From Sphingopyxis sp. MSC1_008 (lineage in GTDB: Bacteria; Pseudomonadota; Alphaproteobacteria; Sphingomonadales; Sphingomonadaceae), in NCBI RefSeq assembly GCF_023197165.1, contig NZ_JALPRD010000001.1, forward strand, positions 186,001 to 250,000: a stretch of DNA of 64,000 nt, in the 5' to 3' direction. A program made the position numbers and the translations under genes. This document shows positions 27,408 through 38,021 of this stretch, one piece after another. Positions within the stretch are counted from its first letter, which is position 1. Each line of letters opens with the position of its first letter. A model generated the notes under the pieces. It saw only the letters and a list, made by a program, of their open reading frames with translations, was not told the DNA's origin and did not search any database.

Positions 27408-29416
27408 TCCGCGGCCTCCGCAAAGTCTGCGCCATGGATCAGCTCTTCCGAGCAGCGCTGCATCGTCGGCGACGCGCGGCAGATGGCGTTGGTGAGGTAG
27501 AAATCCTTGATCGGCGACGGGATCGCGCGCGCTTCGGGCTTCGCGCCCAGCTTCGGCACCGTCCATCCATAGCCGGCAAGGCCTTCGACGCCGAGCGCGG
27601 GCACCGCGGCGATCATCGCCGCACGGCACTGCGCAAAGCTGTCGAAACCGAGCGAGACGCCAAGCGCATCGGCGAGCGCGCGGAAAATGCTCCAGTCCTC
27701 GCGCGCATCGCCCGGTGCGAACACCGCCTTCTCGCTGCGCTGGACGCGGCCCTCGGTGTTGACCGTGGTGAAGTCCTTTTCGGTCCATGCCGCGGCCGGC
27801 AGGATAACATCGGCGGCATGTGCGCCCTTGTCGCCATGATGGCCGACATAGACTTTGAACGTGTCGGGCAGCGCCGCGAAATCGACCTCGTCGGCGCCGA
27901 GGAAGAAGGCGAGCTTCGGCTTCGCCGCGATCACATCCTTGATCCCGCCGGGCAGGCCGTAGCCGAGCATGAGCGAACCCATACGCGCCGCCGAGAAATG
28001 CACGACATTATAGCCGTTCCAGCCGTCCTTGACCGCATTCACCGACTTGGCGAGCGCGAGGCCGGCGCCGTGGACGCCGGGCACCGACAAAGCGCCGCCG
28101 CCGAAGATCAGCATCGGACGCTCGGCACCCTTCAGCGCGTCGAGCACCGCCGCAGGCAGCTTCGAAACGAGCGACGCGTCGTCGCCGAGCCACTGTGCCT
28201 TGTAGGTCAGGTCGGTTTCGGGACCGACGGCGAAAACCTTCGCGCCCTTCTTCCACACCGCCTTGCGGATGCGCGTGTTGATCAGCGGCGCTTCCCAGCG
28301 AAGGTTCGTGCCGACGAGCAGGATCACATCGGCATTTTCAGCCTCGGCGATGCCGGTGTTGAAATTGACCGCCGACAGGCTGGTGACATCATAGTCGAGG
28401 CCGGTCTGACGCCCTTCGAGCAGCGCGCCGCCGAGCGCGTTCACCAGCGTCTTGGCCGCGAACATCGTTTCGCAATCGGCGAGGTCGCCCGCAATCGCGG
28501 CGACCGACGAACCGGCCTTAACCGCCGCAATGGCCGCAAAGGCTTCGGCCCAGCTGGCGGGCTGAAGCGCGCCGTTCACGCGAACATAAGGCTGGTCGAG
28601 GCGGCGGCGGACGAGGCCGTCGACATGGTGGCGCGTTTTGTCGTTCGCCCATTCCTCGTTCACGTCATCGTTGACGCGCGGCAGCACGCGCAGGACCTGA
28701 CGGCCCCGCGCGTCGATACGCACATTGGTGCCGACCGCGTCCATCATGTCGATGCCGAGCGTCTTGGTCAGCTCCCACGGCCGCGCTTCGAACGCATAGG
28801 GCTTGCTGGTCAGCGCACCGACCGGGCAGAGATCGACGATATTACCCGACAATTCGCTGCCGACCGCACGTTCGAGGTACGACGTGATCTGCATATTCTC
28901 GCCGCGATAGATCGCGCCGACATCTTCCACGCCCGCGACTTCCTCCGCAAAGCGGACGCAGCGCGTGCACTGGATGCAGCGGGTCATCACCGTCTTGACG
29001 ATGGGGCCCATATATTTCTCGGTGACCGCGCGCTTATTCTCGTCATAGCGCGTCGCGCCGCGGCCATAGGCGACCGACTGGTCCTGCAGGTCGCACTCGC
29101 CACCCTGATCGCAGATCGGGCAGTCGAGCGGGTGGTTGATGAGCAGGAACTCCATCACCCCTTCGCGCGCCTTCTTCACCATCGGGCTGTCGGTCTTGAT
29201 CACCTGCCCCTCGGCGGTCGGCAGCGCGCACGATGCCTGCGGCTTCGGCGGACCCGGCGACACTTCGACGAGGCACATGCGGCAATTGCCGGCGATCGAC
29301 AGGCGTTCATGGTAGCAAAAGCGCGGAATTTCCTTCCCCGCCATCTCGCACGCCTGCAGAACGGTCGCGCCCTGCGGGACGTCGAGTTCTGCGCCATCTA
29401 CGGTAACTTTAGGCAT
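27404..29416 (-). CDS. nuoG: NADH-quinone oxidoreductase subunit G
   Basis: 670 residues; Fe-S subunit of the NADH module. The N-terminal [2Fe-2S] domain has CYHERLSIAGNCRMCLVEV. The His-Cys3 cluster is in the GEC/HPLDCPICDQGGECDLQD region, and RCIQCTRCVRFAEEVAGVED begins the N4-type ferredoxin motif. A molybdopterin-oxidoreductase-like domain follows, without a cofactor. The C-terminal part (FLGADEVDFAALP, VILPAAAWTEKDFTTVNTEG) matches alphaproteobacterial NuoG. It starts two bases after the stop of the inserted exported protein gene. Confidence 0.96.
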   Translation of the reverse strand: MPKVTVDGAELDVPQGATVLQACEMAGKEIPRFCYHERLSIAGNCRMCLVEVSPGPPKPQASCALPTAEGQVIKTDSPMVKKAREGVMEFLLINHPLDCPICDQGGECDLQDQSVAYGRGATRYDENKRAVTEKYMGPIVKTVMTRCIQCTRCVRFAEEVAGVEDVGAIYRGENMQITSYLERAVGSELSGNIVDLCPVGALTSKPYAFEARPWELTKTLGIDMMDAVGTNVRIDARGRQVLRVLPRVNDDVNEEWANDKTRHHVDGLVRRRLDQPYVRVNGALQPASWAEAFAAIAAVKAGSSVAAIAGDLADCETMFAAKTLVNALGGALLEGRQTGLDYDVTSLSAVNFNTGIAEAENADVILLVGTNLRWEAPLINTRIRKAVWKKGAKVFAVGPETDLTYKAQWLGDDASLVSKLPAAVLDALKGAERPMLIFGGGALSVPGVHGAGLALAKSVNAVKDGWNGYNVVHFSAARMGSLMLGYGLPGGIKDVIAAKPKLAFFLGADEVDFAALPDTFKVYVGHHGDKGAHAADVILPAAAWTEKDFTTVNTEGRVQRSEKAVFAPGDAREDWSIFRALADALGVSLGFDSFAQCRAAMIAAVPALGVEGLAGYGWTVPKLGAKPEARAIPSPIKDFYLTNAICRASPTMQRCSEELIHGADFAEAAE

Positions 29417-29418
29417 CT

Positions 29419-30119
29419 TCAGTCCTTGGCTGCCACAGTCGGCTGGCTCGCGCCGACTGACAGACGATAAAGCGCTTCACCGATCACGCCGCGAAAGACG
29501 GATTTGGAAAAAGTCAATTTTGATCCCTCAAAGACGCAAGGCCCCATCGATGGTGCGATTTGCCCAAAAGCATTTGCTTCAGCATTGCTGGCTACCGCGC
29601 TGAGAATGAGCGCACGCGACGCATCCGGCGCCTTGCGAACCGTACAATCGGCAATCTGCCGAAGCGCGATCTTTGATTGCGCGTCGCCCGAAACCTTCAC
29701 GTCGCTGCCCACCGAATAGTCGATGGCTGGAACCGCACTTAAATCTCGCGGCCCGTCCTTTTGGAACTTCTTCCGGTATAGCACGTCATAAACCCCACCA
29801 CGGAACAAGGACTCACTAAACCGCATTTCCCCGGTCGAAAGGCAATTATCAATCGATAGATTGTTCGCAGCTTTGAATGCGGCTTCGGAACCGGGGAAAG
29901 TCTCAAGATATGATTCAACGCGGACTCGCGAATTGTCCACGGCACATTCGGCATAGCGATACATGGCAGTCCGCGCACGGTCTGCAATACTCATGCTAGG
30001 GCTCTCAGGAATTTGCACCGGATCAGGCCCTAAACGCGTCCCGGTCCATTGCGCGTGCCCGTCCGTCGCGATGACGAGCGCCCCTGCTACCACAGCGCAA
30101 AAAATAAATGATCCGCGTC

Positions 30120-30123
<4 letters not shown>
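29419..30123 (-). CDS. Exported protein with internal duplication, inserted between nuoF and nuoG
   Basis: 234 residues from GTG 30123, whose GTGA overlaps the nuoF stop. It begins with a signal peptide ([20 protein letters not shown], cleavage after GHAQ or nearby). The mature part holds two diverged copies of one module: YAECAVDNS...NC...[18 protein letters not shown] and IADCTVRKA...PC...[18 protein letters not shown]. Each has two Cys that could form a disulfide. The family is not recognised, and complex I has no known periplasmic subunit of this kind. The base composition looks a little less GC-rich than the flanking nuo genes. Confidence 0.75.
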
Positions 30124-31409
<1,286 letters not shown>

Positions 31410-31417
31410 GGCGGGCC

Positions 31418-31519
31418 TCACTCACCCTTCTTTTTGTTGTCGCGGCGGGCGATGATCGCAGCGAAGAATATGATGCCGATCCCGATGAAGGCGGAACCCA
31501 ATGCAATCCAGACCGCCAT
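31418..31519 (-). CDS. 33-residue single-helix peptide between nuoE and nuoF
   Basis: [20 protein letters not shown] then [13 protein letters not shown]: one membrane helix with a positively charged C-terminus. The ATG shares one base with the nuoE stop (TAATG), and the peptide ends eight bases before the nuoF ATG, so coupling with the operon is clear. It is too short for family assignment. It could be a membrane-tethered micro-subunit or an assembly peptide. Confidence 0.65.
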   Translation of the reverse strand: MAVWIALGSAFIGIGIIFFAAIIARRDNKKKGE

Positions 31520-32187
31520 TACCAATCCTTCCGATAGTCATGGTTGGCCTGGACCATTTCCTTCAGCGTCGTCGGGCCGCCCTCGGGCTCGCTCGTATGA
31601 CGCTTCGGTGTCTGGGGGCCGGTCTTGGGCTGCTCGCCCGCGGCGAGCGCATCGAGGATGCGGACGGTGCTGTCGTAGTCGAGATCTTCGTAATTATCGT
31701 CGTTGATCTGGACCATCGGCGCGTTGGTGCATGTGCCCATGCACTCGACTTCGGTCAGCGTGAACAAGCCGTCGGGCGTGGTCTTGCCCTTCACCATGCC
31801 GCGGTTCTTGCACGCGGCCATCACATCGTCCGACCCGCGCAGCAGGCACGGTGTCGTGCCGCAGACCTGCACATGATAGCGGCCGACGGGGACGAGGTTG
31901 TACATCGTGTAGAAGGTCGCGACCTCATAGGCGCGGATGAACGGCATATCGAGCTGGCCCGCGACGAACTCGATCACCGGCACGGGCAGCCAGCCCTGCG
32001 TCTGCGTCTCGGCGCCGACCTGGCGCTGCGCGAGGTCGAGCAGCGGCATCACCGCCGAGCGCTGACGCCCCGCGGGATAGCGCGCGACGATCGCCTTCGC
32101 CTTCTCGGCGCTTTCCGCCGTCCACGCAAAAGCGCCCCAGCGCGCGCGGGTTTCGGCTTCGTCGGGGATTTGGGGTGCGTCAGCCAT
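31519..32187 (-). CDS. nuoE: NADH-quinone oxidoreductase subunit E
   Basis: 222 residues from ATG 32187 ([20 protein letters not shown]). The thioredoxin-like [2Fe-2S] domain carries CGTTPCLLRGSD and ECMGTCTNAPMVQIND, providing the four Cys ligands of N1a. The C-terminal 40 residues (GEQPKTGPQTPKRHTSEPEG...) form a basic tail seen in alphaproteobacterial forms. Its start lies inside the last codons of the small membrane protein gene upstream (8-base overlap). Confidence 0.95.
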   Translation of the reverse strand: MADAPQIPDEAETRARWGAFAWTAESAEKAKAIVARYPAGRQRSAVMPLLDLAQRQVGAETQTQGWLPVPVIEFVAGQLDMPFIRAYEVATFYTMYNLVPVGRYHVQVCGTTPCLLRGSDDVMAACKNRGMVKGKTTPDGLFTLTEVECMGTCTNAPMVQINDDNYEDLDYDSTVRILDALAAGEQPKTGPQTPKRHTSEPEGGPTTLKEMVQANHDYRKDW

Positions 32188-32482
32188 TTGCTGTAATCTT
32201 TCCGGCGTAGAATGTCTTTTCGGCCTGCGCCAAGCGCTGCCTCCGCTTGCGGAAGAAAAGACCTCCGGCAGACAAAAGCAAAATTGCAGCCGAGTTTTGC
32301 AGCCAAACGCTCGACGGCAATCGCTCAAACGCAACAATTTGCCAGATGACTGTTGCAGCGATGACGAAAGCAAAGCCAAACGCGAAAAATTCCGGCAACG
32401 CGGACGGTGCTGGCTTCGGCGCCCGCCCAAACCGGACGTCTTCGGCGTGTACGAGGTTCCAGTATCGCGGAAGCCGACTCAC
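32180..32482 (-). CDS. Small two-helix membrane protein between nuoD and nuoE
   Basis: 100 residues from GTG 32482, whose GTGA overlaps the nuoD stop. After about 30 polar residues there are two membrane helices ([20 protein letters not shown] and [14 protein letters not shown]), then a basic [17 protein letters not shown] tail. The gene is more A-rich than its nuo neighbours. The family is not recognised. Its placement inside the operon with overlaps on both sides suggests co-translation with complex I. Confidence 0.7.
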   Translation of the reverse strand: MSRLPRYWNLVHAEDVRFGRAPKPAPSALPEFFAFGFAFVIAATVIWQIVAFERLPSSVWLQNSAAILLLSAGGLFFRKRRQRLAQAEKTFYAGKITANG

Positions 32483-33735
32483 CGGTCGCACTCCCCGAAC
32501 ACGACGTCGATTGCGCCGATGATCGCGGTGGTGTCGGCGAGCATGTGCCCTTTCGACATCATGTCCATCGCCTGCAGGTGCGAAAACGCGGTCGGGCGGA
32601 TCTTGCAGCGGTACGGCTTGTTGCTGCCGTCGCTGACCAGATAGACGCCGAATTCACCCTTCGGGCTTTCGGTCGCGACATAGACTTCGCCGGCGGGGAC
32701 GTGGAAGCCCTCGGTGTAGAGCTTGAAGTGATGGATCAGCGATTCCATCGACTGCTTCATCTCGCCGCGCTTGGGCGGGACGACCTTGCGGTCGAGGCTG
32801 GCGATCGGGCCCGTGGGCATGTCGCGCAGGCACTGCTTGATGATCTTTGCCGACTGATAGACTTCCTCGACGCGCACCATGAAGCGATCGTAGCAATCGC
32901 CGCGGGTGCCGACGGGAATGTCGAATTCCATCGCCGCATAGGCGTCATAGGGCTGCGACTTGCGCAAATCCCATGCGATGCCGCTGCCGCGGATCATCGG
33001 GCCCGAGAAGCCCCATGCCAGCGCGTCTTCCTTCGACACCGTCGCGATGTCGACGTTGCGCTGCTTGAAGATGCGGTTGTCGATGACAAGGCTCATCGCG
33101 TCGCCGAACAGCTTCGGCAGGCGCTTTTCGCACCATTCGCCGATGTCGCAGAGCAGCCGTTCGGGGACATCCTGATGCACGCCGCCCGGACGGAAATAGG
33201 CGCTGTGCATGCGCGCACCCGAAGCGCGCTCGAAGAAGTTGAGGCAATCCTCGCGCAACTCGAACACCCACAGGTTCGGCGTCATCGCGCCAACGTCCAT
33301 GACGTGCGACCCGATGTTGAGCATGTGATTGCAGATGCGCGTCAGCTCGGCGAACAGCGTGCGCAGATATTGCGCGCGCGCCGGCACTTCGAGATCGAGC
33401 AGCTTCTCGATCGCCAGCACATAGCTGTGCTCCATGCCGAGCGGCGAGCAATAATCGAGCCGGTCGAAATAGGGCAAAGCCTGCAGATAGGTCTTGTACT
33501 CGATCAGCTTTTCGGTGCCGCGATGCAGCAGCCCGACGTGCGGATCGACGCGCTCGATGATCTCGCCATCGAGTTCGAGCACCAGACGCAGGACGCCGTG
33601 CGCCGCGGGATGCTGCGGGCCGAAGTTGATCGTGTAATTGGTGACGGCCTGATCGCCCGCCGTATTGGCGGTGTCGACCGGATAGCCTTCGAACAGGTCG
33701 CCGCCATAATGGTTGACGTGAGGAGCGTCGGTCAT
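32479..33735 (-). CDS. nuoD: NADH-quinone oxidoreductase subunit D
   Basis: 418 residues; 49-kDa-type subunit forming the quinone site with NuoB. Motifs: [20 protein letters not shown] near the N-terminus, [35 protein letters not shown], and the C-terminal [14 protein letters not shown] and FGECDR end. It overlaps nuoC by four bases. nuoC and nuoD are separate genes here, as usual in alphaproteobacteria. Confidence 0.96.
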   Translation of the reverse strand: MTDAPHVNHYGGDLFEGYPVDTANTAGDQAVTNYTINFGPQHPAAHGVLRLVLELDGEIIERVDPHVGLLHRGTEKLIEYKTYLQALPYFDRLDYCSPLGMEHSYVLAIEKLLDLEVPARAQYLRTLFAELTRICNHMLNIGSHVMDVGAMTPNLWVFELREDCLNFFERASGARMHSAYFRPGGVHQDVPERLLCDIGEWCEKRLPKLFGDAMSLVIDNRIFKQRNVDIATVSKEDALAWGFSGPMIRGSGIAWDLRKSQPYDAYAAMEFDIPVGTRGDCYDRFMVRVEEVYQSAKIIKQCLRDMPTGPIASLDRKVVPPKRGEMKQSMESLIHHFKLYTEGFHVPAGEVYVATESPKGEFGVYLVSDGSNKPYRCKIRPTAFSHLQAMDMMSKGHMLADTTAIIGAIDVVFGECDR

Positions 33736-34634
33736 GCGTCACCTCCTGCTTTGGGCTTGCGCGGCGCGCGCGGCTTGGCCGGTGCCTTTTCGGCCTTTGC
33801 CGTCGCCGGCGTTTTCGCCGTTTTTGTCGCCGGCTTCGCGCTGGCGCCGTCGCGGCTCGTCTTCGCCGCCTTGAGGTTAGCTTTCGCCCCTGCCCCGGTT
33901 TGCGCCGGCGTTTCGGTCGTCTTCGGGGTCGGCGGCGGCGAAGCCTTCGCCTTGTCGTCGGACGCCTTCACCTCGGCCGCCGTCATCGGCGTCGGTGCGC
34001 CCTTGCCCGGGGCTTCGCCCGTGCCGCCGGCCTTTTCATCGCCGGGCAGCACATAGTCGGCGCCTTCCCACGGCGACATGAAGTCGAAATTGCGGAAATC
34101 CTGCGCGAGCTTCACCGGCTCGTACACGACGCGCTTGTCTTCTTCGCTGTACCGCAGCTCGGTATAGCCGGTCAGCGGGAAGTCCTTGCGCTGCGGATGC
34201 CCCTGGAAACCATAGTCGGTCAGGATGCGGCGGAGGTCGGGATTGCCCGCGAACAGCACGCCGTACATGTCGAACACTTCGCGCTCGAGCCAGCCGGCGT
34301 TCGGCCAGACGGGGACGATCGTCGGCACCGGCGTCGCCTCGTCGGTCGACACGCGAACGCGCAGGCGATGATTCTTCGTAACGCTGAGCAGGTGATAGAC
34401 GACTTCGAAGCGTTCGGCGCGGTCGGGATAATCGACCCCCGCGATCTCCATCATCTGCTGATATTCGAGGTTATCGCGCAGCGCGACCATCACGCCGGCG
34501 ATCGCATCGCGTTCGACGGTGATGCTGTCTTCATCGACGGTGAAGACATGCGCCAGCAAGTCGGTGCCGAGCAGCTTTTTCAGCGCATCGGCGAGCGCCG
34601 GTTGCGGCGCCACGAGAGGAGCAGGATGGGCCAT
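33732..34634 (-). CDS. nuoC: NADH-quinone oxidoreductase subunit C with long basic tail
   Basis: 300 residues from ATG 34634, sharing one base with the nuoB stop (TGATG). Residues 1-200 are a normal 30-kDa subunit ([74 protein letters not shown]). Residues about 205-300 form an extra low-complexity tail rich in Ala, Lys, Pro and Thr (for example [20 protein letters not shown]) resembling histone H1 or RNA-binding tails. Core NuoC has no such extension. Confidence 0.95.
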   Translation of the reverse strand: MAHPAPLVAPQPALADALKKLLGTDLLAHVFTVDEDSITVERDAIAGVMVALRDNLEYQQMMEIAGVDYPDRAERFEVVYHLLSVTKNHRLRVRVSTDEATPVPTIVPVWPNAGWLEREVFDMYGVLFAGNPDLRRILTDYGFQGHPQRKDFPLTGYTELRYSEEDKRVVYEPVKLAQDFRNFDFMSPWEGADYVLPGDEKAGGTGEAPGKGAPTPMTAAEVKASDDKAKASPPPTPKTTETPAQTGAGAKANLKAAKTSRDGASAKPATKTAKTPATAKAEKAPAKPRAPRKPKAGGDA

Positions 34635-35221
34635 CAGCGTTCGATCGTCCCGACGCGACGGATTTTCCGCTGCAACTGCATCACGCCGTAAAGCAGCGCC
34701 TCGGCGGTCGGCGGGCAACCGGGGACATAGATGTCGACGGGCACGATGCGGTCGCAGCCGCGCACCACCGAATAGCTGTAGTGATAATAGCCGCCGCCAT
34801 TGGCGCAGCTGCCCATCGAGATGACATATTTCGGGTTCGACATCTGGTCGTACACCCGGCGCAAGGCAGGCGCCATCTTGTTGCAGAGCGTGCCCGCGAC
34901 GATCATCACGTCCGACTGGCGCGGGCTGGCGCGCGGCGCGGCGCCGAAACGCTCCATGTCATAGCGCGGCATGTTGACGTGGATCATCTCGACCGCGCAG
35001 CATGCGAGGCCAAAGGTCATCCACCACAGCGAGCCGGTGCGCGCCCAGTTGAACAGATCCTCGGTCGAGGTGACGAGAAAGCCCTTGTCGCCGACTTCGC
35101 TGTTGAGGTCGTCGAAAAATGCCGCGTCGGGGTTCGTCCCCGGCGCCACTGGCATCATTCCGGGGTTCGTCCCCGGGGCAACCGGCATCTGGCCGGGCGG
35201 CAGGATGATCGAGCTGCTCAT
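34634..35221 (-). CDS. nuoB: NADH-quinone oxidoreductase subunit B
   Basis: 195 residues from ATG 35221, overlapping the nuoA stop (ATGA). It binds cluster N2: [13 protein letters not shown] (tandem Cys), [20 protein letters not shown] and [15 protein letters not shown] are present. The N-terminus before the conserved fold contains two tandem copies of MPVAPGTNP encoded by a 33-bp near-exact DNA duplication around 35137-35190. Confidence 0.96.
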   Translation of the reverse strand: MSSSIILPPGQMPVAPGTNPGMMPVAPGTNPDAAFFDDLNSEVGDKGFLVTSTEDLFNWARTGSLWWMTFGLACCAVEMIHVNMPRYDMERFGAAPRASPRQSDVMIVAGTLCNKMAPALRRVYDQMSNPKYVISMGSCANGGGYYHYSYSVVRGCDRIVPVDIYVPGCPPTAEALLYGVMQLQRKIRRVGTIER

Positions 35222-35592
35222 TCCCAGTCCAACGCCCCTTTCTTCCATGCATAGACAAGGCCGAGCGTCAGTTCGGCGAGGAAAATCATCATCGTGGCCC
35301 AACCGGCCCAGCCGATTTCCTCGAGGCTTACCGCCCAGGGAAAGAGGAAGGCGGCTTCGAGATCGAAGATGATGAAGAGGATGGCGACGAGATAGAAGCG
35401 CACGTCGAACTGGCTGCGCGCGTCCTCGAACGCCGGGAAGCCGCATTCATATTCGGTCAGCTTCGCCGGATCGGGCTTGTGCGCCCCGGTCAGCCGCGCG
35501 ACGCCCATCGGCAGGAAGACGAAGGCGGAGGACAGGCCGATGGCGACGACCAGAAAGATCAGGATCGGCAAATATTGCGTCAGATCGACCAT
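35218..35592 (-). CDS. nuoA: NADH-quinone oxidoreductase subunit A
   Basis: 124 residues, three membrane helices, equivalent to ND3. The conserved loop [20 protein letters not shown] with its Cys is followed by [20 protein letters not shown]. It is the first gene of the operon; the promoter should lie in the 229 bases up to the divergent YbjN-like gene, where I could not pick a convincing -35/-10 pair. Confidence 0.96.
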   Translation of the reverse strand: MVDLTQYLPILIFLVVAIGLSSAFVFLPMGVARLTGAHKPDPAKLTEYECGFPAFEDARSQFDVRFYLVAILFIIFDLEAAFLFPWAVSLEEIGWAGWATMMIFLAELTLGLVYAWKKGALDWE

Positions 35593-35821
35593 GGGAGCTC
35601 GCAGTTCTGTTGTTCATATTTTGGGGTGTCTGGCACCCGTTTATCGGGGGCGCTTTAGGCCACGAAGCCGCGCGTCGCAAGCACCGCGGGCAGGATTTTC
35701 GTATCGCGCGTGACCAAAAGCACAAAGGCCGCTGGTGGCAGCCCCTATCGCTGTGATACCCCACGCAAAAAGGGTCGGAGTACCGCGCTTTCAGGGCGCA
35801 ACTTGGATAAAGGGAGCTTCC

Positions 35822-36304
35822 ATGGGACCAATTACCGTTCGCGCCGCACTCGCCTTGGGCGTCGCTGCACTTTTCTCGGCGACGCCGGCCCACGCCGAAC
35901 TGATCAACGCGTCGAATCCCGCAACGATCAAAGCGATCCTCGAGTCGCAGGGCTGGCCCGCGACGCTGGTCAGCAAGCCCGGCGACGATCCTTATCTCGA
36001 AAGCAATCGCAACGGCCTGAAATTCCTCGTCCTCTTCATGAACTGCGAAGAGGGCAAGAAGTGCAAGACCCTGCAATATTATATGGGATTCAGCGATGCG
36101 AAGGGCGTCTCGCTCGACAGGCTCAACAAGTGGAACAAGGACAAGCGCTTCGCGCGCGCCTACAAGGATGACGAAGGCGATCCGGTGCTCGAGATGGACG
36201 TCGACCTCGATTTCGGCGGCATCCCGCGCGAAAATGTCGGCGAGACGTTCAACACCTGGGCGTCGCTGATGGACAGCTTTCGCGAGTATGTTTTCGAAAA
36301 ATAG
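35822..36304 (+). CDS. Exported YbjN-domain protein
   Basis: 160 residues from ATG 35822, preceded by GGGAGC. A signal peptide (MGPITVRAALALGVAALFSA, cleavage after PAHA) precedes a YbjN-like domain: IKAILESQGWPATLVSKPGD, FLVLFMNCEEGKKCKTLQYY, LNKWNKDKRFARAYKDDEGD and a C-terminal helix with WASLMDSFREYV. YbjN-type domains resemble secretion-chaperone folds; the role of exported forms is unknown. It is divergent from nuoA. Confidence 0.8.
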   Translation: MGPITVRAALALGVAALFSATPAHAELINASNPATIKAILESQGWPATLVSKPGDDPYLESNRNGLKFLVLFMNCEEGKKCKTLQYYMGFSDAKGVSLDRLNKWNKDKRFARAYKDDEGDPVLEMDVDLDFGGIPRENVGETFNTWASLMDSFREYVFEK

Positions 36305-36319
36305 GCCACGCTAATCGCT

Positions 36320-36392
36320 CGTCACCCCGGACTTGATCCGGGGTCCCGCTCAACGTCGCAAAGCGGGATGCCGGATCAAGTCCGGCATGACG
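36320..36392. repeat. REP-like double palindrome at convergent gene ends
   Basis: Starts CGTCACCCCGGACTTGATCC and ends with the near-inverse GGATCAAGTCCGGCATGACG, with an internal inverted pair (GTCCCGCT/AGCGGGAT) around the centre. It lies between the ends of the YbjN-like gene and suhB. The words are typical of dispersed alphaproteobacterial intergenic repeats, and the structure may also stop transcription. Confidence 0.75.
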
Positions 36393-36410
36393 ATGAGGAA
36401 CGTACGCCCG

Positions 36411-37229
36411 TCAGGCGTTGCGCAGCGCGCCTGCGACGAGCTTCTGCAGCTTCGAATGCACCGCGGCGCTGCCGGCGATGAACTCGCTGCGCTCGATTGC
36501 ACGGTCACCGCCGCGAAAATCGCTGACGAAGCCGCCGGCTTCGCGCACAAGCAGCATGCCCGCGGCGACGTCCCAGACCTTGAGGTCGCTTTCCCAGAAA
36601 CCATCGTAACGGCCCGCCGCGACCCACGCGAGGTCAAGGCTGGCGGCACCGAAGCGGCGAATGCCGGCGACTTCGGGCGCGACGGCACCGAAAATGCGGC
36701 TCCACTGCGCCATATTGCCGTGACCCATGTACGGGATGCCGGTTGAAACCAGGCATTCGTTGAGGTGGCGGCGCGATGCGACGCGCAGGCGGCGGTCGTG
36801 CAGCCAGGCGCCGCGGCCGCGTTCGGCCCAATAGCTTTCGTCGGTGACGGGCTGATAGACGAGCGCCGCGGTGACGTCGCCCCAGCCGCCGCCGGGCTTC
36901 GGCTCCTGCACCGCGATCGAGATCGCGAAATGCGGGATCGCGTGGAGGAAGTTCGAGGTGCCGTCGAGCGGATCGATGATGAAGCGCGGCTTGCCGGGCT
37001 CGCCTTCGATGATTCCGCCTTCTTCGAGCACAAAGCCCCAGCCCGGACGATCGCGGCCGAGTTCGTCATAGAGGGTGCGCTCGGCCGCCTGATCGGCCTT
37101 CGAGACGAAGTCGGCCGGGCCCTTCTGCGAAACCTGCAAATGCTCGATCTCGCCGAAGTCGCGGCGCAGCTTCGTGCCGGCCTTGCGCGCGGCGCGTTCC
37201 ATGACGGTAATGATGCCGGATACGGCCAT
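36411..37229 (-). CDS. suhB: Inositol monophosphatase family protein
   Basis: 272 residues. Motifs of the Mg-dependent phosphatase family: the first metal-site region DFVSKADQAAERTL, VLEEGGIIEG (family GEE-type Glu), IIDPLDGTSNFLHAIPHFAI (the DPxDGT motif) and VWDVAAGMLLVREAGGFVSD (WDxAAG). SuhB in E. coli dephosphorylates inositol phosphate and binds RNA polymerase/NusA in rRNA antitermination; which applies here is unknown. The ribosome-binding site GGGGAG abuts a strong palindrome at 37241. Confidence 0.93.
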   Translation of the reverse strand: MAVSGIITVMERAARKAGTKLRRDFGEIEHLQVSQKGPADFVSKADQAAERTLYDELGRDRPGWGFVLEEGGIIEGEPGKPRFIIDPLDGTSNFLHAIPHFAISIAVQEPKPGGGWGDVTAALVYQPVTDESYWAERGRGAWLHDRRLRVASRRHLNECLVSTGIPYMGHGNMAQWSRIFGAVAPEVAGIRRFGAASLDLAWVAAGRYDGFWESDLKVWDVAAGMLLVREAGGFVSDFRGGDRAIERSEFIAGSAAVHSKLQKLVAGALRNA

Positions 37230-37240
37230 AATTTTTCTCC

Positions 37241-37342
37241 CCCCTCCCGCTTGCGGGAGGGGTCGGGGGAGGGAATGTTTCCATCGTGGAGGCCCCGTCC
37301 CTCGACAGGCCCTCCCCTAGCCCCTCCCGCAAGCGGGAGGGG
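37241..37342. repeat. Pair of perfect GC palindromes between efp and suhB
   Basis: CCCCTCCCGC-TT-GCGGGAGGGG at 37241-37262 and CCCCTCCCGC-AA-GCGGGAGGGG at 37321-37342. The arms are identical in both, only the two central bases differ, and the starts are 80 bases apart. Both can form 10-bp hairpins, and with each other a larger stem. They lie eight bases after the efp stop and just upstream of the suhB ribosome-binding site. Confidence 0.8.
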
Positions 37343-37349
37343 AACTCAG

Positions 37350-37913
37350 TCAGTCGGCGCGGCGAACATATTCGCGGTCGTACACATGCACGACGATCTT
37401 GGTTCCGCTCGTGATGTGCGGCGGCACCATCACGCGCACGCCATTGTCGAGGATCGCGGGCTTGTACGACGACGAGGCGGTCTGCCCCTTCACCACCGCG
37501 TCGGCCTCGACGATCGTCGCTTCGATCGTTTCGGGCAGCTCGACCGAGATCGGGCGCTCTTCCCAAAGCTCGAGCACGACGTCCATGCCGTCCTGCAGGA
37601 ATTCATGTGCTTCGCCGACGACGTCCTTGGCGATCGTGATCTGCTCGAACGTGTCCTTGTCCATGAACACCAGGTCGTCGCCCTCGGCATAGAGGAACTG
37701 GAAATCCTTGGTGTCGAGGCGGACCTTTTCGACCGTGTCGGCGCTGCGGAAGCGGTTGTTGAGCTTGCGGCCGTCGATCAGGTTCTTGGCTTCGACCTGC
37801 ATATAGGCGCCGCCCTTGCCCGGCTGGGTGTGCTGGATCTTGGTGACCTTCCAGATCCCTTTTTCATATTCGATAATATTGCCGGGACGGATTTCAACGC
37901 CGGTGATTTTCAT
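37350..37913 (-). CDS. efp: Translation elongation factor P
   Basis: 187 residues from ATG 37913 ([20 protein letters not shown]). Relieves ribosome stalling at polyproline. Domain I ends the loop with [18 protein letters not shown], where Lys in PGKGGA is the position usually modified. Domains II-III include [20 protein letters not shown] and [20 protein letters not shown], and the end is [12 protein letters not shown]. No modification enzyme (EpmA or EarP) is in the window. Confidence 0.96.
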   Translation of the reverse strand: MKITGVEIRPGNIIEYEKGIWKVTKIQHTQPGKGGAYMQVEAKNLIDGRKLNNRFRSADTVEKVRLDTKDFQFLYAEGDDLVFMDKDTFEQITIAKDVVGEAHEFLQDGMDVVLELWEERPISVELPETIEATIVEADAVVKGQTASSSYKPAILDNGVRVMVPPHITSGTKIVVHVYDREYVRRAD

Positions 37914-38021
37914 CGCGCACACTCACAGTTCAAGGATGGAAAGAGCAAAGCGGCGCCCGCCGGGCACAGCTATCAGGTGCGCGCCTTTAGCCGCGCCAGC
38001 GCCGAAGGGCAAGCCGCAGCG

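Noticed and set aside
37241..37342. Possible CRISPR-like repeat pair
   Set aside because: Only two units, each a perfect palindrome, with no further repeat, leader or cas gene.
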